Shown here in pieces: positions 7,567-16,486 of a stretch of 64,000 nucleotides of DNA; position 1 is the first letter of the stretch; each line of letters starts with the position of its first letter. The translations under genes were made by a program, and so were the position numbers. Below the pieces are notes generated by a model. That model did not search any database and was not told the origin of the DNA. It saw nothing but the letters and a program-made list of their open reading frames with translations. Origin of the DNA: Rhizobium lentis (GTDB taxonomy: Bacteria > Pseudomonadota > Alphaproteobacteria > Rhizobiales > Rhizobiaceae); the NCBI RefSeq assembly GCF_014200175.1, contig NZ_JACHBD010000001.1, forward strand, positions 372,001-436,000, given 5' to 3'.

Positions 7567-8706
7567 TCAGGACGGCGGCGGGTGAAGAGCGCCCGCGCTC
7601 CCCTCACCCACGACAAGCCGAATGCGCGCCGCCATCGCAGGCCGCATGCCGGAAGGTGTCGACCTGAGCGACAGGCGCAGCGTCACCGTCCCCTTCTCCC
7701 GCGAAATCAGGGGCGCGACCTTCGACACCTCAATCGTAAAAGGCTGATCGGGAAAGCCATCGAGCACCGCCTCGCCTGACAGGCCCGGCCGCATCAGCGC
7801 GATATTGGCTTCGGCCACATCCGCATCGATGACCATCTTCGTCGTATCGGTAATCGCAAGCAGGCTTTCATTCTCCCGCACGCTGTCCTCGCGCGACAGC
7901 ACGGTGTCGCCGACATGCGCATCAAGCCGCGTCACGGTGCCCGAAATCGGTGCGGTCACGACAAGCGCCTCGACCTGCTCGCGCGCCCTGTCGATATCGA
8001 GCCTAGCCTTTGCGAGATCCTGCTGGGCTTGCTCCGCGCCATTCTCGGCGGTTTCGAAAGCCGTCTTCGCCTCCTCCAGGGCTTGCGCCGACATCGCATC
8101 CCGCCCGGCCAGCCGTTCGGTACGTGTCAGGGATGACCGCGCCTGCGCAAGCTCGATATTCCTCGCATCAAGCGCCAGCTCCGCCGCCCGCTCTGATATC
8201 TCCGCACCCCGGAGCGCAAACCGGGCGCCGGCATCGTCGAGTCGCACCAGCACCTGCCCCGCCTCGACCTTGTCGCCCGCCTCGACCTCGACGGCGATAA
8301 CCCGGCCCTCATATTTGGAAAAGACGATGGCGGTGTCAGGCGCCACGACGTAGCCGGAGCCGGTAACCTCACGGGACGGCGCGGCCCTACTCTTCGCCCC
8401 ATCGTCGGCCGGAGGCCGCATTCCCTCAACAATCGCACCGCCCCTGGCCGGTGCCTCATGAGCGGATATCGCCGCGTGGTCGCCCACCCTCCCCGCGATC
8501 GCTACCTCGATACGCTCCAGCGTCTGAGGTCCATAAAAAGCGACCACCGCCAGCGACGCCGTCGCCGCAATGACAAATATTGCGCCAGGGATCATGCGCC
8601 GCCGGGCACGAGGCTCCGGCAACTGCGTCTTGAAGGCCGCGGGCTCGATCGAAAGCGATCTCAGTTGGGCGGCAAGGGTTCGATCATGTTCTGATGTCGT
8701 GTTCAT
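7567..8706 (-). CDS. HlyD/MacA-type periplasmic adaptor of the ABC exporter
   Basis: This 379-residue membrane-fusion protein has an N-terminal cytoplasmic segment, one membrane helix (residues about 40-60) and a lipoyl half-motif (GRVIAVEVEAGDKVEAGQVL). An Ala/Glu-rich coiled-coil hairpin follows (about 165-245), then the second lipoyl half (ISGTVTRLDAHVGDTV) and a beta-barrel. This is the MacA/HlyD order. It would link the ABC permeases downstream to an outer-membrane channel that is not encoded nearby. The start is uncertain: ATG 8706 begins MNTTSEHDRT, but an upstream GTG (8751) or ATG (8718) also stays in frame and none has a clear ribosome site. Confidence 0.85.
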   Translation of the reverse strand: MNTTSEHDRTLAAQLRSLSIEPAAFKTQLPEPRARRRMIPGAIFVIAATASLAVVAFYGPQTLERIEVAIAGRVGDHAAISAHEAPARGGAIVEGMRPPADDGAKSRAAPSREVTGSGYVVAPDTAIVFSKYEGRVIAVEVEAGDKVEAGQVLVRLDDAGARFALRGAEISERAAELALDARNIELAQARSSLTRTERLAGRDAMSAQALEEAKTAFETAENGAEQAQQDLAKARLDIDRAREQVEALVVTAPISGTVTRLDAHVGDTVLSREDSVRENESLLAITDTTKMVIDADVAEANIALMRPGLSGEAVLDGFPDQPFTIEVSKVAPLISREKGTVTLRLSLRSTPSGMRPAMAARIRLVVGEGSAGALHPPPS

Positions 8707-8794
8707 GCCGGCCAACATCGCCGACCCGGCAGAAATCGCGACCTCGAACACGATCTGCGACGTTCTCGATCGCGATTGTGTAAATGGCAGCGGT

Positions 8795-8841
8795 CGCCCT
8801 CGTCCTTCGAGGCCCCTGCGGGGCGCCTCCGGATGAGGGCG
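8795..8841. repeat. Short palindromic intergenic repeat, copy 2
   Basis: Arms CGCCCTCGTCC (8795-8805) and GGATGAGGGCG (8831-8841) enclose TTCGAGGCCCCTGCGGGGCG. The core is shared with the copy at 7423-7470. It sits between the AraC gene and the adaptor gene and could act as a partial terminator. Confidence 0.6.
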
Positions 8842-8949
8842 GAGAGAGGGGCGCGGCTTGCCTCACTGGCGAACGCGAGCGGGTACAACAACCAGCCCTC
8901 ATGGTGAGGAGGCCCGCACGGCCGTCTCGAACCATGACGGCGGGCGGCA

Positions 8950-9990
8950 CTACAGCTTGTCTATCGCCGACGAACCGCCGCCCTCCGCCCTCTTCTGCCG
9001 CCAGGCAAGCGGCGTCATATCCGTCACCCGGCGAAATTCGCGATTGAAGTTGGACTTGGTCTGGAAGCCGACGTCGAACATCACTTCGGTCACTGATTTC
9101 TCGGTGGCCGAAAGCAGGCGGCAGGCCTCGCCGATCCTATAATCATTGACATATTGCGAGACGTTCTTGTCCATTGCCCGGTTGATCGCCGCCGAGATCT
9201 GGCGTGCGGGGATGCCGGCCTTGCGGGCGAGCCGGTCGAGATTGAGATTGGCGTCGCGATAGAGCTTCCTTGTCTCCATCAGCGCGTCCACGGTAGCGAT
9301 CGTCTCCTTGTCTTCGCTCGTCTCCGGCCTCGCCACAGCCTCCGCCGTTTCAGCAGGCGCCCGGCTTCCGCTGGCGGCGGCCGCCGCAGTGCCGAGAATG
9401 ACGAGGGCGGCGAGATTGCCGACGCTGATCACGGTCAGCGCGTGCTCGCCATGCGCCCAGGTGAAGTCGAAGAAGACGAAGGTATCGACCGCGGCCGACA
9501 GGCAGAGCGCCGCCGCCGCGAAGATGATGGCTCGATAGGCCGGCACCGCTCCCTCGAAAGGCGCGAGCCGAAGCGCATCTGCTCCCGGGCGCATCAGCAG
9601 CAGGATCGCCAGGGCGTAACCGACGAAGATCAGCACCAGCGCAACGTCGATCGCCTCCCGCCAGAACTCCACCAACAGCAGAATGAGGACGGCGGGCACG
9701 GCATGCAGCCCGAGGCGTCCCACAAGCGGCCGCCAGCTCGTCCTCACCAGTCGGGAAACGCCGGCATAGGCGAGCGGCGGCACCGTCGCCGCGATGACGG
9801 GAGCGATCACGCCGACCACCTGCATCCCATAGCCCCAACGCAAGCCGGAGAGGACCGATTGCAGCGCGCTCAGCAGGATGAGCACCAGAAACGGCCGGTT
9901 GGGTTGCCCCTCCTCGTCGCGTCTGAAGACGACGACGAAGAGGATGAGCAGAAGGAGAGCGACGACGAAGGGAAGCGGAATGAACAGCAT
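8950..9990 (-). CDS. Membrane-anchored AraC-family regulator
   Basis: The 346-residue protein has six or seven hydrophobic helices in residues 1-205 (starting MLFIPLPFVVALLLLILFVV) and a linker at about 205-235. The C-terminal AraC domain includes LDRLARKAGIPARQISAAIN and the second helix-turn-helix VTEVMFDVGFQTKSNFNREF, ending DMTPLAWRQKR. This architecture is known for AraC proteins that sense a membrane or extracytoplasmic signal. It lies upstream of, and on the same strand as, the adaptor gene of the MacB-type exporter and is its likely regulator. That link is inferred from position only. Confidence 0.88.
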   Translation of the reverse strand: MLFIPLPFVVALLLLILFVVVFRRDEEGQPNRPFLVLILLSALQSVLSGLRWGYGMQVVGVIAPVIAATVPPLAYAGVSRLVRTSWRPLVGRLGLHAVPAVLILLLVEFWREAIDVALVLIFVGYALAILLLMRPGADALRLAPFEGAVPAYRAIIFAAAALCLSAAVDTFVFFDFTWAHGEHALTVISVGNLAALVILGTAAAAASGSRAPAETAEAVARPETSEDKETIATVDALMETRKLYRDANLNLDRLARKAGIPARQISAAINRAMDKNVSQYVNDYRIGEACRLLSATEKSVTEVMFDVGFQTKSNFNREFRRVTDMTPLAWRQKRAEGGGSSAIDKL

Positions 9991-10136
9991 GGCCTGGCGG
10001 GGTCGGGGTCACGGATAGACGGCCATCATTGCCGACATCCTCATTCGAAGCGACCTCCATCGTGTTTTAGAACGCGTTTTCAGGAGAAATTCTTTTGAAT
10101 TGGCGCGCCGGACCGGGCTAGCCATGAACGCCGGCA

Positions 10137-10718
10137 TCAGACGCGTTGCAGGAATGCAAGCACGCGCGCAGTGAGGAGCGCGGTCGCATCCGGGTCGTAA
10201 GACGGAAGCGAGCTGTCGGCGAAATAATGCTGGTCGCCGGGGTACAGAAACAGCTCCGCGTCCGTGACCTTCGCGACGATCTCGCGGGCGGCATCGATGT
10301 CGCCCTCGCCGACGAAGATCGGGTCGTTGTCCATGCCGTGGATCTGCACCGCGACACCATCCGGCCAGGGTCCGAAGGCCCATTCGCCACTGATCGGCAG
10401 GCAGGAATAGAAAAGCAGAGCTCCACGGGCTCCTGGCCGCCTTTGCGCCAGCTTCTGCGCCGGCAGCACACCGAATGAGAAACCGGCATAGACAAGTTCG
10501 GCAGGCAGTTCGTCGGCAACCCGGAGGCCGCGCTCCCTGATGGCGTCGAATCCGTTCTCGCCGATATGGGCGAGACCTTCCTCGATGCTTCCGAACGTGC
10601 GTCCGTCGAACAGGTCAGGCGTGTGCACGATGTGGCCGGCAGCCCTGATATCGTCGGCGAAGGCCCGCACACCAGGCGTCAGCCCCTGTGCGTGATGGAA
10701 CAGCAAGATTTCAGCCAT
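10137..10718 (-). CDS. Dienelactone hydrolase family protein
   Basis: This 193-residue alpha/beta hydrolase has the dienelactone hydrolase features. The nucleophile elbow appears as VYAGFSFGVLPAQ (Ser rather than the classical Cys), an Asp region as MDNDPIFVGEGD, and the catalytic His as YPGDQHYFADSS. The start at 10718 has GGAG seven bases upstream. A longer in-frame extension into the cytochrome oxidase region is not credible. The natural substrate is unknown. It follows the oxidase operon by about 108 bases on the same strand, but there is no clear functional link. Confidence 0.85.
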   Translation of the reverse strand: MAEILLFHHAQGLTPGVRAFADDIRAAGHIVHTPDLFDGRTFGSIEEGLAHIGENGFDAIRERGLRVADELPAELVYAGFSFGVLPAQKLAQRRPGARGALLFYSCLPISGEWAFGPWPDGVAVQIHGMDNDPIFVGEGDIDAAREIVAKVTDAELFLYPGDQHYFADSSLPSYDPDATALLTARVLAFLQRV

Positions 10719-10825
10719 AGGCGCCTCCGGTCGAGAGTCGGCACATTTGATAAAAGTTCGAAGCAGTCCGGATTGAGCGCGCGGCAGCCGTCTCCGATGT
10801 CGCAGCTCTGCCACGACGACCGGTT

Positions 10826-11191
10826 CTACGGCGTCGCGCCGAAGAAGGCGAGCCGGGTGAAGATCGTATACTGCGATTCCGATACCATCAGCGCGACGAA
10901 GACCAGCACCAGCACCGGCGGCAGCAGGATGGCGTAGACGAGCGCTAACCGTTCCCAGGCCATGTGCATGAAAACCGCAACGATCAGCCCGGCCTTCAGC
11001 ATCATGAACACCAGGATCAGAAACCACCTAATATAGCCCTGGATCCCGAGATAATCGACCATGTAGGAAAAGGCGCTGAGCACGAAGAGCAGGCCCCAGA
11101 CGAAGAGATAGAGCCGGATCGGATGCTGCTGCCCGCTATGTGCCTGTACATGCACCGATTGGCTTTGCCCATGCGCCGTTGTCTCGCTCAT
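10826..11191 (-). CDS. Cytochrome c oxidase subunit IV-like protein (COX4_pro/CyoD type)
   Basis: This 121-residue protein has a His/Gln-rich N-terminus and three membrane helices: LYLFVWGLLFVLSAFSYMVD, WFLILVFMMLKAGLIVAVFM and LALVYAILLPPVLVLVFVAL. That is the layout of the small subunit IV of bacterial heme-copper oxidases, which helps assembly or stability and has no redox centre. It begins seven bases after the preceding subunit III gene and is the last oxidase gene in the operon. Confidence 0.85.
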   Translation of the reverse strand: MSETTAHGQSQSVHVQAHSGQQHPIRLYLFVWGLLFVLSAFSYMVDYLGIQGYIRWFLILVFMMLKAGLIVAVFMHMAWERLALVYAILLPPVLVLVFVALMVSESQYTIFTRLAFFGATP

Positions 11192-11198
11192 GACGACC

Positions 11199-11924
11199 TC
11201 ACCACAGATAGAAGAAAGCGAAGATGAAGACCCAGACCAGATCGACGAAGTGCCAGTAGAGGCCCATGATCTCGACGGCCTCGTAGCGGCCTTTCCGGCT
11301 GGTGAAAAAGCCGCGCCGCTCGACGTCGAAGTCGCCTCGCCAGACCTTGCGGGCGATGATCAGCAGGAAGATGACGCCGATCGTGACGTGGGTGCCGTGA
11401 AAGCCTGTGATCATGAAAAAGGTCGATCCGAATTGTGCCGCCCCCCACGGGTTCTCCCAGGGGCGCACGCCTTCGGTGATCAGCTTGGTCCATTCGAAGG
11501 CCTGCATGCCGACGAAGGTTGCGCCCAGAAGCGCCGTCAGCAGCATCAGTATCGCGGTCACGCGGCGGTCGCGACGATAGCCGAAATTGACCGCCATCGC
11601 CATCGTACCGCTGCTCGAGATCAGCACGAAGGTCATGATCGCGATCAGGATCAGCGGTACGTCCTCACCGCCTATATGCAGCGCGAAGACCTCGCTCGGA
11701 TTGGGCCATGGAACCGGCGTGGACATGCGGGCGGTCATATACGCGATCAGAAAACAACCGAAGACGAAGGTGTCGCTGAGGAGAAAGATCCACATCATCG
11801 CCTTGCCCCAGGAGGCGGTCTTGAAGGCGCGCTGATCCGAGCTGAAATCGGCGGCGACACCGCGAAGGCCCGCCGGCCTGAGGTCTGCCCCGCCGTGTGT
11901 CTCGATAGTCTGTGCCATCTGCAA
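11199..11924 (-). CDS. coxP: Cytochrome c oxidase subunit III (second copy, CoxP-like)
   Basis: The 241-residue protein has five membrane helices and subunit III motifs: ASWGKAMMWIFLLSDTFVFG near residue 37, FVGMQAFEWTKLI, STFFMITGFHGTHVTIGVIF and, at the end, YEAVEIMGLYWHFVDLVWVF. Subunit III binds lipid and stabilises the catalytic core. It follows another subunit III gene by five bases. Two adjacent subunit III genes are the hallmark of the coxMNOP operon described in Bradyrhizobium japonicum, and the name is assigned by that analogy. Confidence 0.85.
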   Translation of the reverse strand: MQMAQTIETHGGADLRPAGLRGVAADFSSDQRAFKTASWGKAMMWIFLLSDTFVFGCFLIAYMTARMSTPVPWPNPSEVFALHIGGEDVPLILIAIMTFVLISSSGTMAMAVNFGYRRDRRVTAILMLLTALLGATFVGMQAFEWTKLITEGVRPWENPWGAAQFGSTFFMITGFHGTHVTIGVIFLLIIARKVWRGDFDVERRGFFTSRKGRYEAVEIMGLYWHFVDLVWVFIFAFFYLW

Positions 11925-11929
11925 ACCCC

Positions 11930-12643
11930 TTAGTTCAGTAATGTGCGGCAGAGATCGACGAAGTCGTTCGCCCAGCCGGCAAAGAGCGCGAAGAGCAGTA
12001 GCCAGACGGCGAACATGAAATGCGAATAGATGGCGGAAAGATCGACGCTGAGGCGCAGCCCGTCCGGCGCGACCTCCGTCGAAAATGCCCTGACCGTCGT
12101 GTGCGCGAGCACGGCAAGCCCGCCGAGAATATGCAGGCCATGCAGGCCGGTGAGCATATAGAAGAAGCTGTTGGCGGGATTGTCGGCCAGCACGTAGCCC
12201 ACCGCCGTCAACTCCCGCCAGGCCTGGATCTGCCCGGCGAGAAAGAAGACGGCGAGGGCAAATGCGGCGACAAGCGTCGGCCGCAGGTTTTCCATGCGGC
12301 CATGCGCCGCTTCATGTTTCGCCCATTGCAGCGCAGCACTGCTGAGCGCAAGTGCTGCGGTATTCATCCAGAGGAGCCGCGGAACCGGCATCCCCCACCA
12401 GTCCGCCGACGCCGCACGCATGAAGTAGGCGCTGACGGCAAGGCTGAAGAGCGCGCCGACGACGCCGAGAAACACGAAGAGGCCGATCTTCACCGCCGGC
12501 ACCGGCGGCCGGTCGGCCCCGTCATGAGCCGGCAGCTGAACCGATCCCGTTTCGAGCCACGGCTTGGAGGCCAGCCGCTGCCCGGCCAGCCACCAGATGA
12601 TGATGGCGGCGATGGCGGCCAGGAAAATCAGCATGATGCTCAT
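11930..12643 (-). CDS. coxO: Cytochrome c oxidase subunit III (first copy, CoxO-like)
   Basis: This 237-residue protein has a membrane helix at its very N-terminus (MLIFLAAIAAIIIWWLAG) and a CoxIII-like C-terminal half containing NSFFYMLTGLHGLHILGGLA and a final helix with IYSHFMFAVWLLLFALF. It is more divergent than the second subunit III and lacks the FHGTHV form of the motif. Its ATG overlaps the stop of the subunit I gene, so the two are coupled. The name is given by analogy with coxMNOP. Confidence 0.82.
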   Translation of the reverse strand: MSIMLIFLAAIAAIIIWWLAGQRLASKPWLETGSVQLPAHDGADRPPVPAVKIGLFVFLGVVGALFSLAVSAYFMRAASADWWGMPVPRLLWMNTAALALSSAALQWAKHEAAHGRMENLRPTLVAAFALAVFFLAGQIQAWRELTAVGYVLADNPANSFFYMLTGLHGLHILGGLAVLAHTTVRAFSTEVAPDGLRLSVDLSAIYSHFMFAVWLLLFALFAGWANDFVDLCRTLLN

Positions 12644-14418
12644 GCCGGAACCTCCCGGGTGACGCTGTCGCTTGCCGGAACATTCTGCGGAATGAAATCC
12701 TCGGCCGCCCCCGGCACGCTGTAATCATAGGCCCAACGGTAGACGACCGGCAGATCCCTGCCCCAGTTGCCGTGCGCGGGCGGCGTCTGTGGCGTCTGCC
12801 ATTCGAGCGTCGTTGCCCGCCAGGGATTGCCGCCGGCCTCCCGGCCGCGGAAAAGGCTCCAGACCAGATTGAACAGGAAGACCACCTGGGCTGCTCCGAC
12901 GACAAGCGCCATGACAGAAATGAAGATGTTCAGCGTATGGGCCGATGGCGGAACGAAGGCGGTCTCTCCCATCTCGAAGTATCGGCGCGGCACACCGAGC
13001 AGGCCGAGATAATGCATCGGAAAGAAGATCGCATAGGTGCCGAGGAAGGTGGTCCAGAAGTGGATCTGGCCGAGCGTCTCGTCCAACATGCGCCCGGTCA
13101 CCTTCGGATACCAGTGATAGATCGCCCCGAAGATGACGAGGATCGGCGCCACGCCCATCACCATGTGGAAATGCGCGACGACGAACATCGTATCCGACAG
13201 CGGCACGTCGACGACGACATTGCCAAGGAAGAGGCCGGTCAGACCGCCATTGACGAAGGTGACGATGAAGGCGAGCGCAAAAAGCATGGGAAGCGTCAGG
13301 TGGATGTCGCCGCGCCAGAGTGTCAGCACCCAGTTGTAGACCTTGATCGCCGTCGGAATGGCGATGATCAGCGTCGTGGTGGCAAAGAAGAAGCCGAAGG
13401 CCGGGTGCATGCCGCTGACATACATGTGGTGCGCCCAGACGACGAAGCTTAAGCCACCGATGATGACGATCGCCCAGACCATCATGCGGTAGCCGAAGAT
13501 GTTCTTGCGCGCATGCGTGCTGATCAGGTCGGAAACGATGCCGAAAGCCGGCAGCGCGACGATATAGACCTCGGGATGACCGAAGAACCAGAACAGGTGC
13601 TGGAATAGGATCGGACTGCCGCCGCCATGCTGCAGTTGCGTGCCCATCTCGACGATGGCGGGCATGAAGAAGCTCGTGCCGAGCACCCGGTCGAAGAGCA
13701 TCATGACGCAGGCGACGAAGAGTGCCGGAAAGGCAAGCAGCGCCATCACGGTCGCGGTGAAGATACCCCAGACGGTGAGCGGCATCCGCATCAGCGTCAT
13801 CCCCCGCGCCCGCCCCTGCAGCACCGTTACCACATAGTTCAGCCCGCCCATGGTGAAGCCGATGATGAAGACGATCAGCGAGGTGAGCATCAGCAGGATG
13901 CCCCAATCCTTGCCGCCGGGCGTGCCTGACAGAACGGATTGCGGCGGATAGAGTGTCCAGCCGGCTCCAGTCGGGCCGCCGGGGGCGAAAAAGCCCGCCA
14001 CCAGGATCAGCACGGCAAGCAGGTAGATCCAGTAGCTCAGCATGTTCGCATAAGGGAACACCATGTCGCGCGCACCGACCATCAGCGGGATGAGGTAGTT
14101 GCCGAAGCCCCCGAGGAAGAGCGCGGTCAAGAGATAGATCACCATGATCATGCCGTGCATCGTGATGAACTGATAATAGTGATCGGCGTCGATGAAGGCG
14201 AAGTAGCCGGGAAAGGCGAGCTGAATCCGCATCAACCAGGAGAGCACCAGCGCCACCAGACCGATCGAGATAGCGGTCACCGAATATTGCACGGCAATGA
14301 TCTTGGCGTCCTGGCTGAACACATATTTCGTCCACCAGCTTCTCGGATGATAGAGCTCGACGTCCTCGACTTCGGCGGACGGGATTACACCTACACTGCC
14401 GGACGGAATCTCGACCAT
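12640..14418 (-). CDS. coxN: Cytochrome c oxidase subunit I, aa3 type (CoxN/CtaD-like)
   Basis: The 592-residue catalytic subunit has about twelve helices and the full ligand set: the low-spin heme His in FITMHGMIMVIYL, the CuB His with the cross-linked Tyr and D-channel Glu in FFGHPEVYIVALPAFG, the CuB His pair in WAHHMY, and the heme His residues in VAHFHMVMG. The GHPEVY form places it among A1-type proton-pumping oxidases. It reduces O2 to water with electrons from cytochrome c. The gene lies between subunit II and the two subunit III genes, in the coxM-N-O-P order. Confidence 0.93.
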   Translation of the reverse strand: MVEIPSGSVGVIPSAEVEDVELYHPRSWWTKYVFSQDAKIIAVQYSVTAISIGLVALVLSWLMRIQLAFPGYFAFIDADHYYQFITMHGMIMVIYLLTALFLGGFGNYLIPLMVGARDMVFPYANMLSYWIYLLAVLILVAGFFAPGGPTGAGWTLYPPQSVLSGTPGGKDWGILLMLTSLIVFIIGFTMGGLNYVVTVLQGRARGMTLMRMPLTVWGIFTATVMALLAFPALFVACVMMLFDRVLGTSFFMPAIVEMGTQLQHGGGSPILFQHLFWFFGHPEVYIVALPAFGIVSDLISTHARKNIFGYRMMVWAIVIIGGLSFVVWAHHMYVSGMHPAFGFFFATTTLIIAIPTAIKVYNWVLTLWRGDIHLTLPMLFALAFIVTFVNGGLTGLFLGNVVVDVPLSDTMFVVAHFHMVMGVAPILVIFGAIYHWYPKVTGRMLDETLGQIHFWTTFLGTYAIFFPMHYLGLLGVPRRYFEMGETAFVPPSAHTLNIFISVMALVVGAAQVVFLFNLVWSLFRGREAGGNPWRATTLEWQTPQTPPAHGNWGRDLPVVYRWAYDYSVPGAAEDFIPQNVPASDSVTREVPA

Positions 14419-14485
14419 GATATCTCCTCCTATACCCGCCGGTTGGTTAAACCGGCCTGCGGCCTCCGGCCGTCTTGCCGCCAGT

Positions 14486-15304
14486 TCAGTTCGCCGGCGG
14501 CGGCTCTCCCGATGACGCCGTCAGCTGGGTGAATGTCTGCTGCTGCCCGAGCCAGGTCTGGTAGTCCGCGTCATTATCGACCACGACGGTGCCCCGCATT
14601 TGCGGATGACCGACGCCGCAGAGTTCGGCGCAAAGGATCTCGAAGGTGCCCGTCCGGGTCGGCGTCAACCAGAAGTAAGTAACCATGCCGGGGATCATGT
14701 CCATCTTGGCGCGGAACTCCGGCACGTAGAAATCGTGGAGCACATCAACGGAGCGCAGCAATATGTGCACCGGTTTGCCCACGGGCAGATGCAGCTCGCC
14801 GCCCTCGATGATCACGTCGTCGAGACCGCTTGCATCATTCTTGTCGAGGCCGAGCGGGTTCTCTGGCGTGACGTCACGCGTCTCGGCGCGGCCGAGTTTT
14901 CCGTCCGCCCCCGGCAGCCGGAAGCTCCACAGCCATTGCTGGCTGACGACCTCGACCGATGCAGCATCGGCCGGCACCGATATGAACTGGTTCCAGACGA
15001 TGAGGCCAGGCGCCAGCATGGCGGCGACGCCGACCGCCGTTCCCGAGGCGAGCAACACCTCCAGCTTGCGGTTTTCAGGCTCGTAATGCGCGCGATTGCC
15101 CGGTCTGTGCCGGAAGCGCAACACGCAATAAGCCATGAACGAAATCACCGCCACGAAGACGATGCCGGTGATCCAGAAGGTGATGACGAGGGTCGTGTCG
15201 ATATAGGTCCAGTTGGACGCGATCGGCGTCCACCACCACGGGCTCAGCACATGGAACAGCACGGAGCCGACGACAATCAGGACGAGGATCAGCACGACAG
15301 CCAT
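14486..15304 (-). CDS. coxM: Cytochrome c oxidase subunit II (CoxM-like)
   Basis: The 272-residue protein starts with a membrane helix (VVLILVLIVVGSVLFHVLSP), has two further hydrophobic segments and ends in a periplasmic cupredoxin domain. The CuA ligands are visible: His in VLHDFYVPEF, then CAELCGVGHPQM with both Cys, Glu, His and Met. The stretch QQWLWSFRLPG is the aromatic patch that takes electrons from cytochrome c. There is no C-terminal heme domain, so a separate cytochrome c is needed. One is encoded just upstream. Confidence 0.92.
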   Translation of the reverse strand: MAVVLILVLIVVGSVLFHVLSPWWWTPIASNWTYIDTTLVITFWITGIVFVAVISFMAYCVLRFRHRPGNRAHYEPENRKLEVLLASGTAVGVAAMLAPGLIVWNQFISVPADAASVEVVSQQWLWSFRLPGADGKLGRAETRDVTPENPLGLDKNDASGLDDVIIEGGELHLPVGKPVHILLRSVDVLHDFYVPEFRAKMDMIPGMVTYFWLTPTRTGTFEILCAELCGVGHPQMRGTVVVDNDADYQTWLGQQQTFTQLTASSGEPPPAN

Positions 15305-15463
15305 TTCCGCTCCTCCTCGAGCAGGTTGACCCGTGAAACCGCATTCCGCAAAAAGTCCGTGTTTATTATCGCACAGATAGAAAATATCGCAATTACGGCG
15401 ATTTAGCCATGCGTCGCCGACCGCGAACCCGTCATTCGGAGTATTGCCATGGCAATATTCCCG

Positions 15464-15853
15464 TCACTGCGAATACTGTTTGAGATAGGCGATGAGATCG
15501 GTGATCTCCTTTTCGTCCTTCAGGCCGACAAAGGCCATCTTCGTGCCCTTCACCTTCGCCTTCGGATTGTGCAGATAGTCGCGCAGCACCGTCTCGTCCC
15601 AGACGAGACCGCCTTCGCCGGCCGCCTTCATTCCGGCCGAATAGGCGAAATTGGGATGCGTCCCGGCCTGCCTGCCGAACAGTTTGTTCAGAGACGGGCC
15701 GACCTTGTTCGTATCGGACTCGACGACATGACAGGTCGCGCACTTCTTGAAAACCACGGCGCCCGCCGCCGCGTCGCCCTCCTGCGCCCCGGCGTTAGCG
15801 GGAGCAAGGGCAATCACAGCTGCACCAATCAGCAGAACGACACGATAATCCAT
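15464..15853 (-). CDS. Periplasmic class I cytochrome c
   Basis: This 129-residue protein starts MDYRVVLLIGAAVIALAPAN with cleavage likely after NAGAQ. It carries one heme site, KKCATCHVVE, and the Met ligand in GTKMAFVGLKD, the c2/c550 pattern. The ATG at 15853 is preferred over two nearby in-frame starts, because it begins directly with the signal peptide and has GAGG six bases upstream. It lies about 160 bases upstream of the subunit II gene on the same strand, so it is the likely electron donor of this oxidase. Confidence 0.87.
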   Translation of the reverse strand: MDYRVVLLIGAAVIALAPANAGAQEGDAAAGAVVFKKCATCHVVESDTNKVGPSLNKLFGRQAGTHPNFAYSAGMKAAGEGGLVWDETVLRDYLHNPKAKVKGTKMAFVGLKDEKEITDLIAYLKQYSQ

Positions 15854-16031
15854 GGCAAACCTCATCCTCCTCAAGGTCGCCAGCCACTCACACCGTCCAC
15901 TATCTCTCGCGTGTGGGTGGTGGTTGTTATACCAGGCAGATTAGCCCTTCGGGGATGCAAGTCAATCGCTTCCACAGTTGGAGTGACCTGAACGCATCTG
16001 ATGTCAGGTAGATCCGATGCGGATAACGGCG

Positions 16032-16486
16032 CTACACCCCGATCGAAAGAGCCTCCTTGACCGCCAATTTGGCCATGGCAAGCGCCGCCCCGCGGCTCCT
16101 GGCGGCGGCTATGAAGCGGCCGTTATGGCAGAAGCTCGCGGCCTCTATGCCGCAAACCGCCGCCAGAGAGGGGACGACGGCGGCGGTCGGAGCCCCCCTC
16201 GGCAGTTCCAGAATATGGCCCTGCCCCGCAGCCTTGATGGCCTCGTGCACGATCGCCTCGGCCCGCAATTTTCCAGCGCTCTGAGCGATCTTGGCCTCGA
16301 CGAAACTGCGGGCAATAGCAAGGGCCGCACGCGGTCATCGGCATCCGCTTCGTCGAAAACCGGTTTCAGGGTCTCGAGCAGTGCCGGCAGCGTCAAGCCA
16401 GCCAACGGCCCCGAGGGGCTGAGCGCCCGGCCGTTGCGGAAGGCGCGCGGCGGTTTTGGACCGGCGACAACTGTGAAGACGAAGAC
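16032..16486 (-). pseudogene. Frameshifted unknown gene
   Basis: Directly after the stop of the membrane-protein gene at 16487, an open frame reads LTLPALLETLKPVFDEADAD and then loses sense. A second frame picks up near 16320 as ALAIARSFVEAKIAQSAGKL and runs to a stop at 16032, ending RSRGAALAMAKLAVKEALSI followed by GV. Together they make one soluble, Ala-rich protein of about 150 residues broken by one frameshift. No good start codon with a ribosome site precedes the first part. I do not recognise the family. A sequencing error is the alternative to real decay. Confidence 0.4.

Noticed and set aside
12725..14335. A 536-codon open frame on the same strand as the oxidase subunit I gene, in another frame
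   Set aside because: It overlaps the well-supported subunit I gene completely, has unnatural Arg/His/Ala-rich composition and shows no domain. It is a shadow of high-GC coding DNA.
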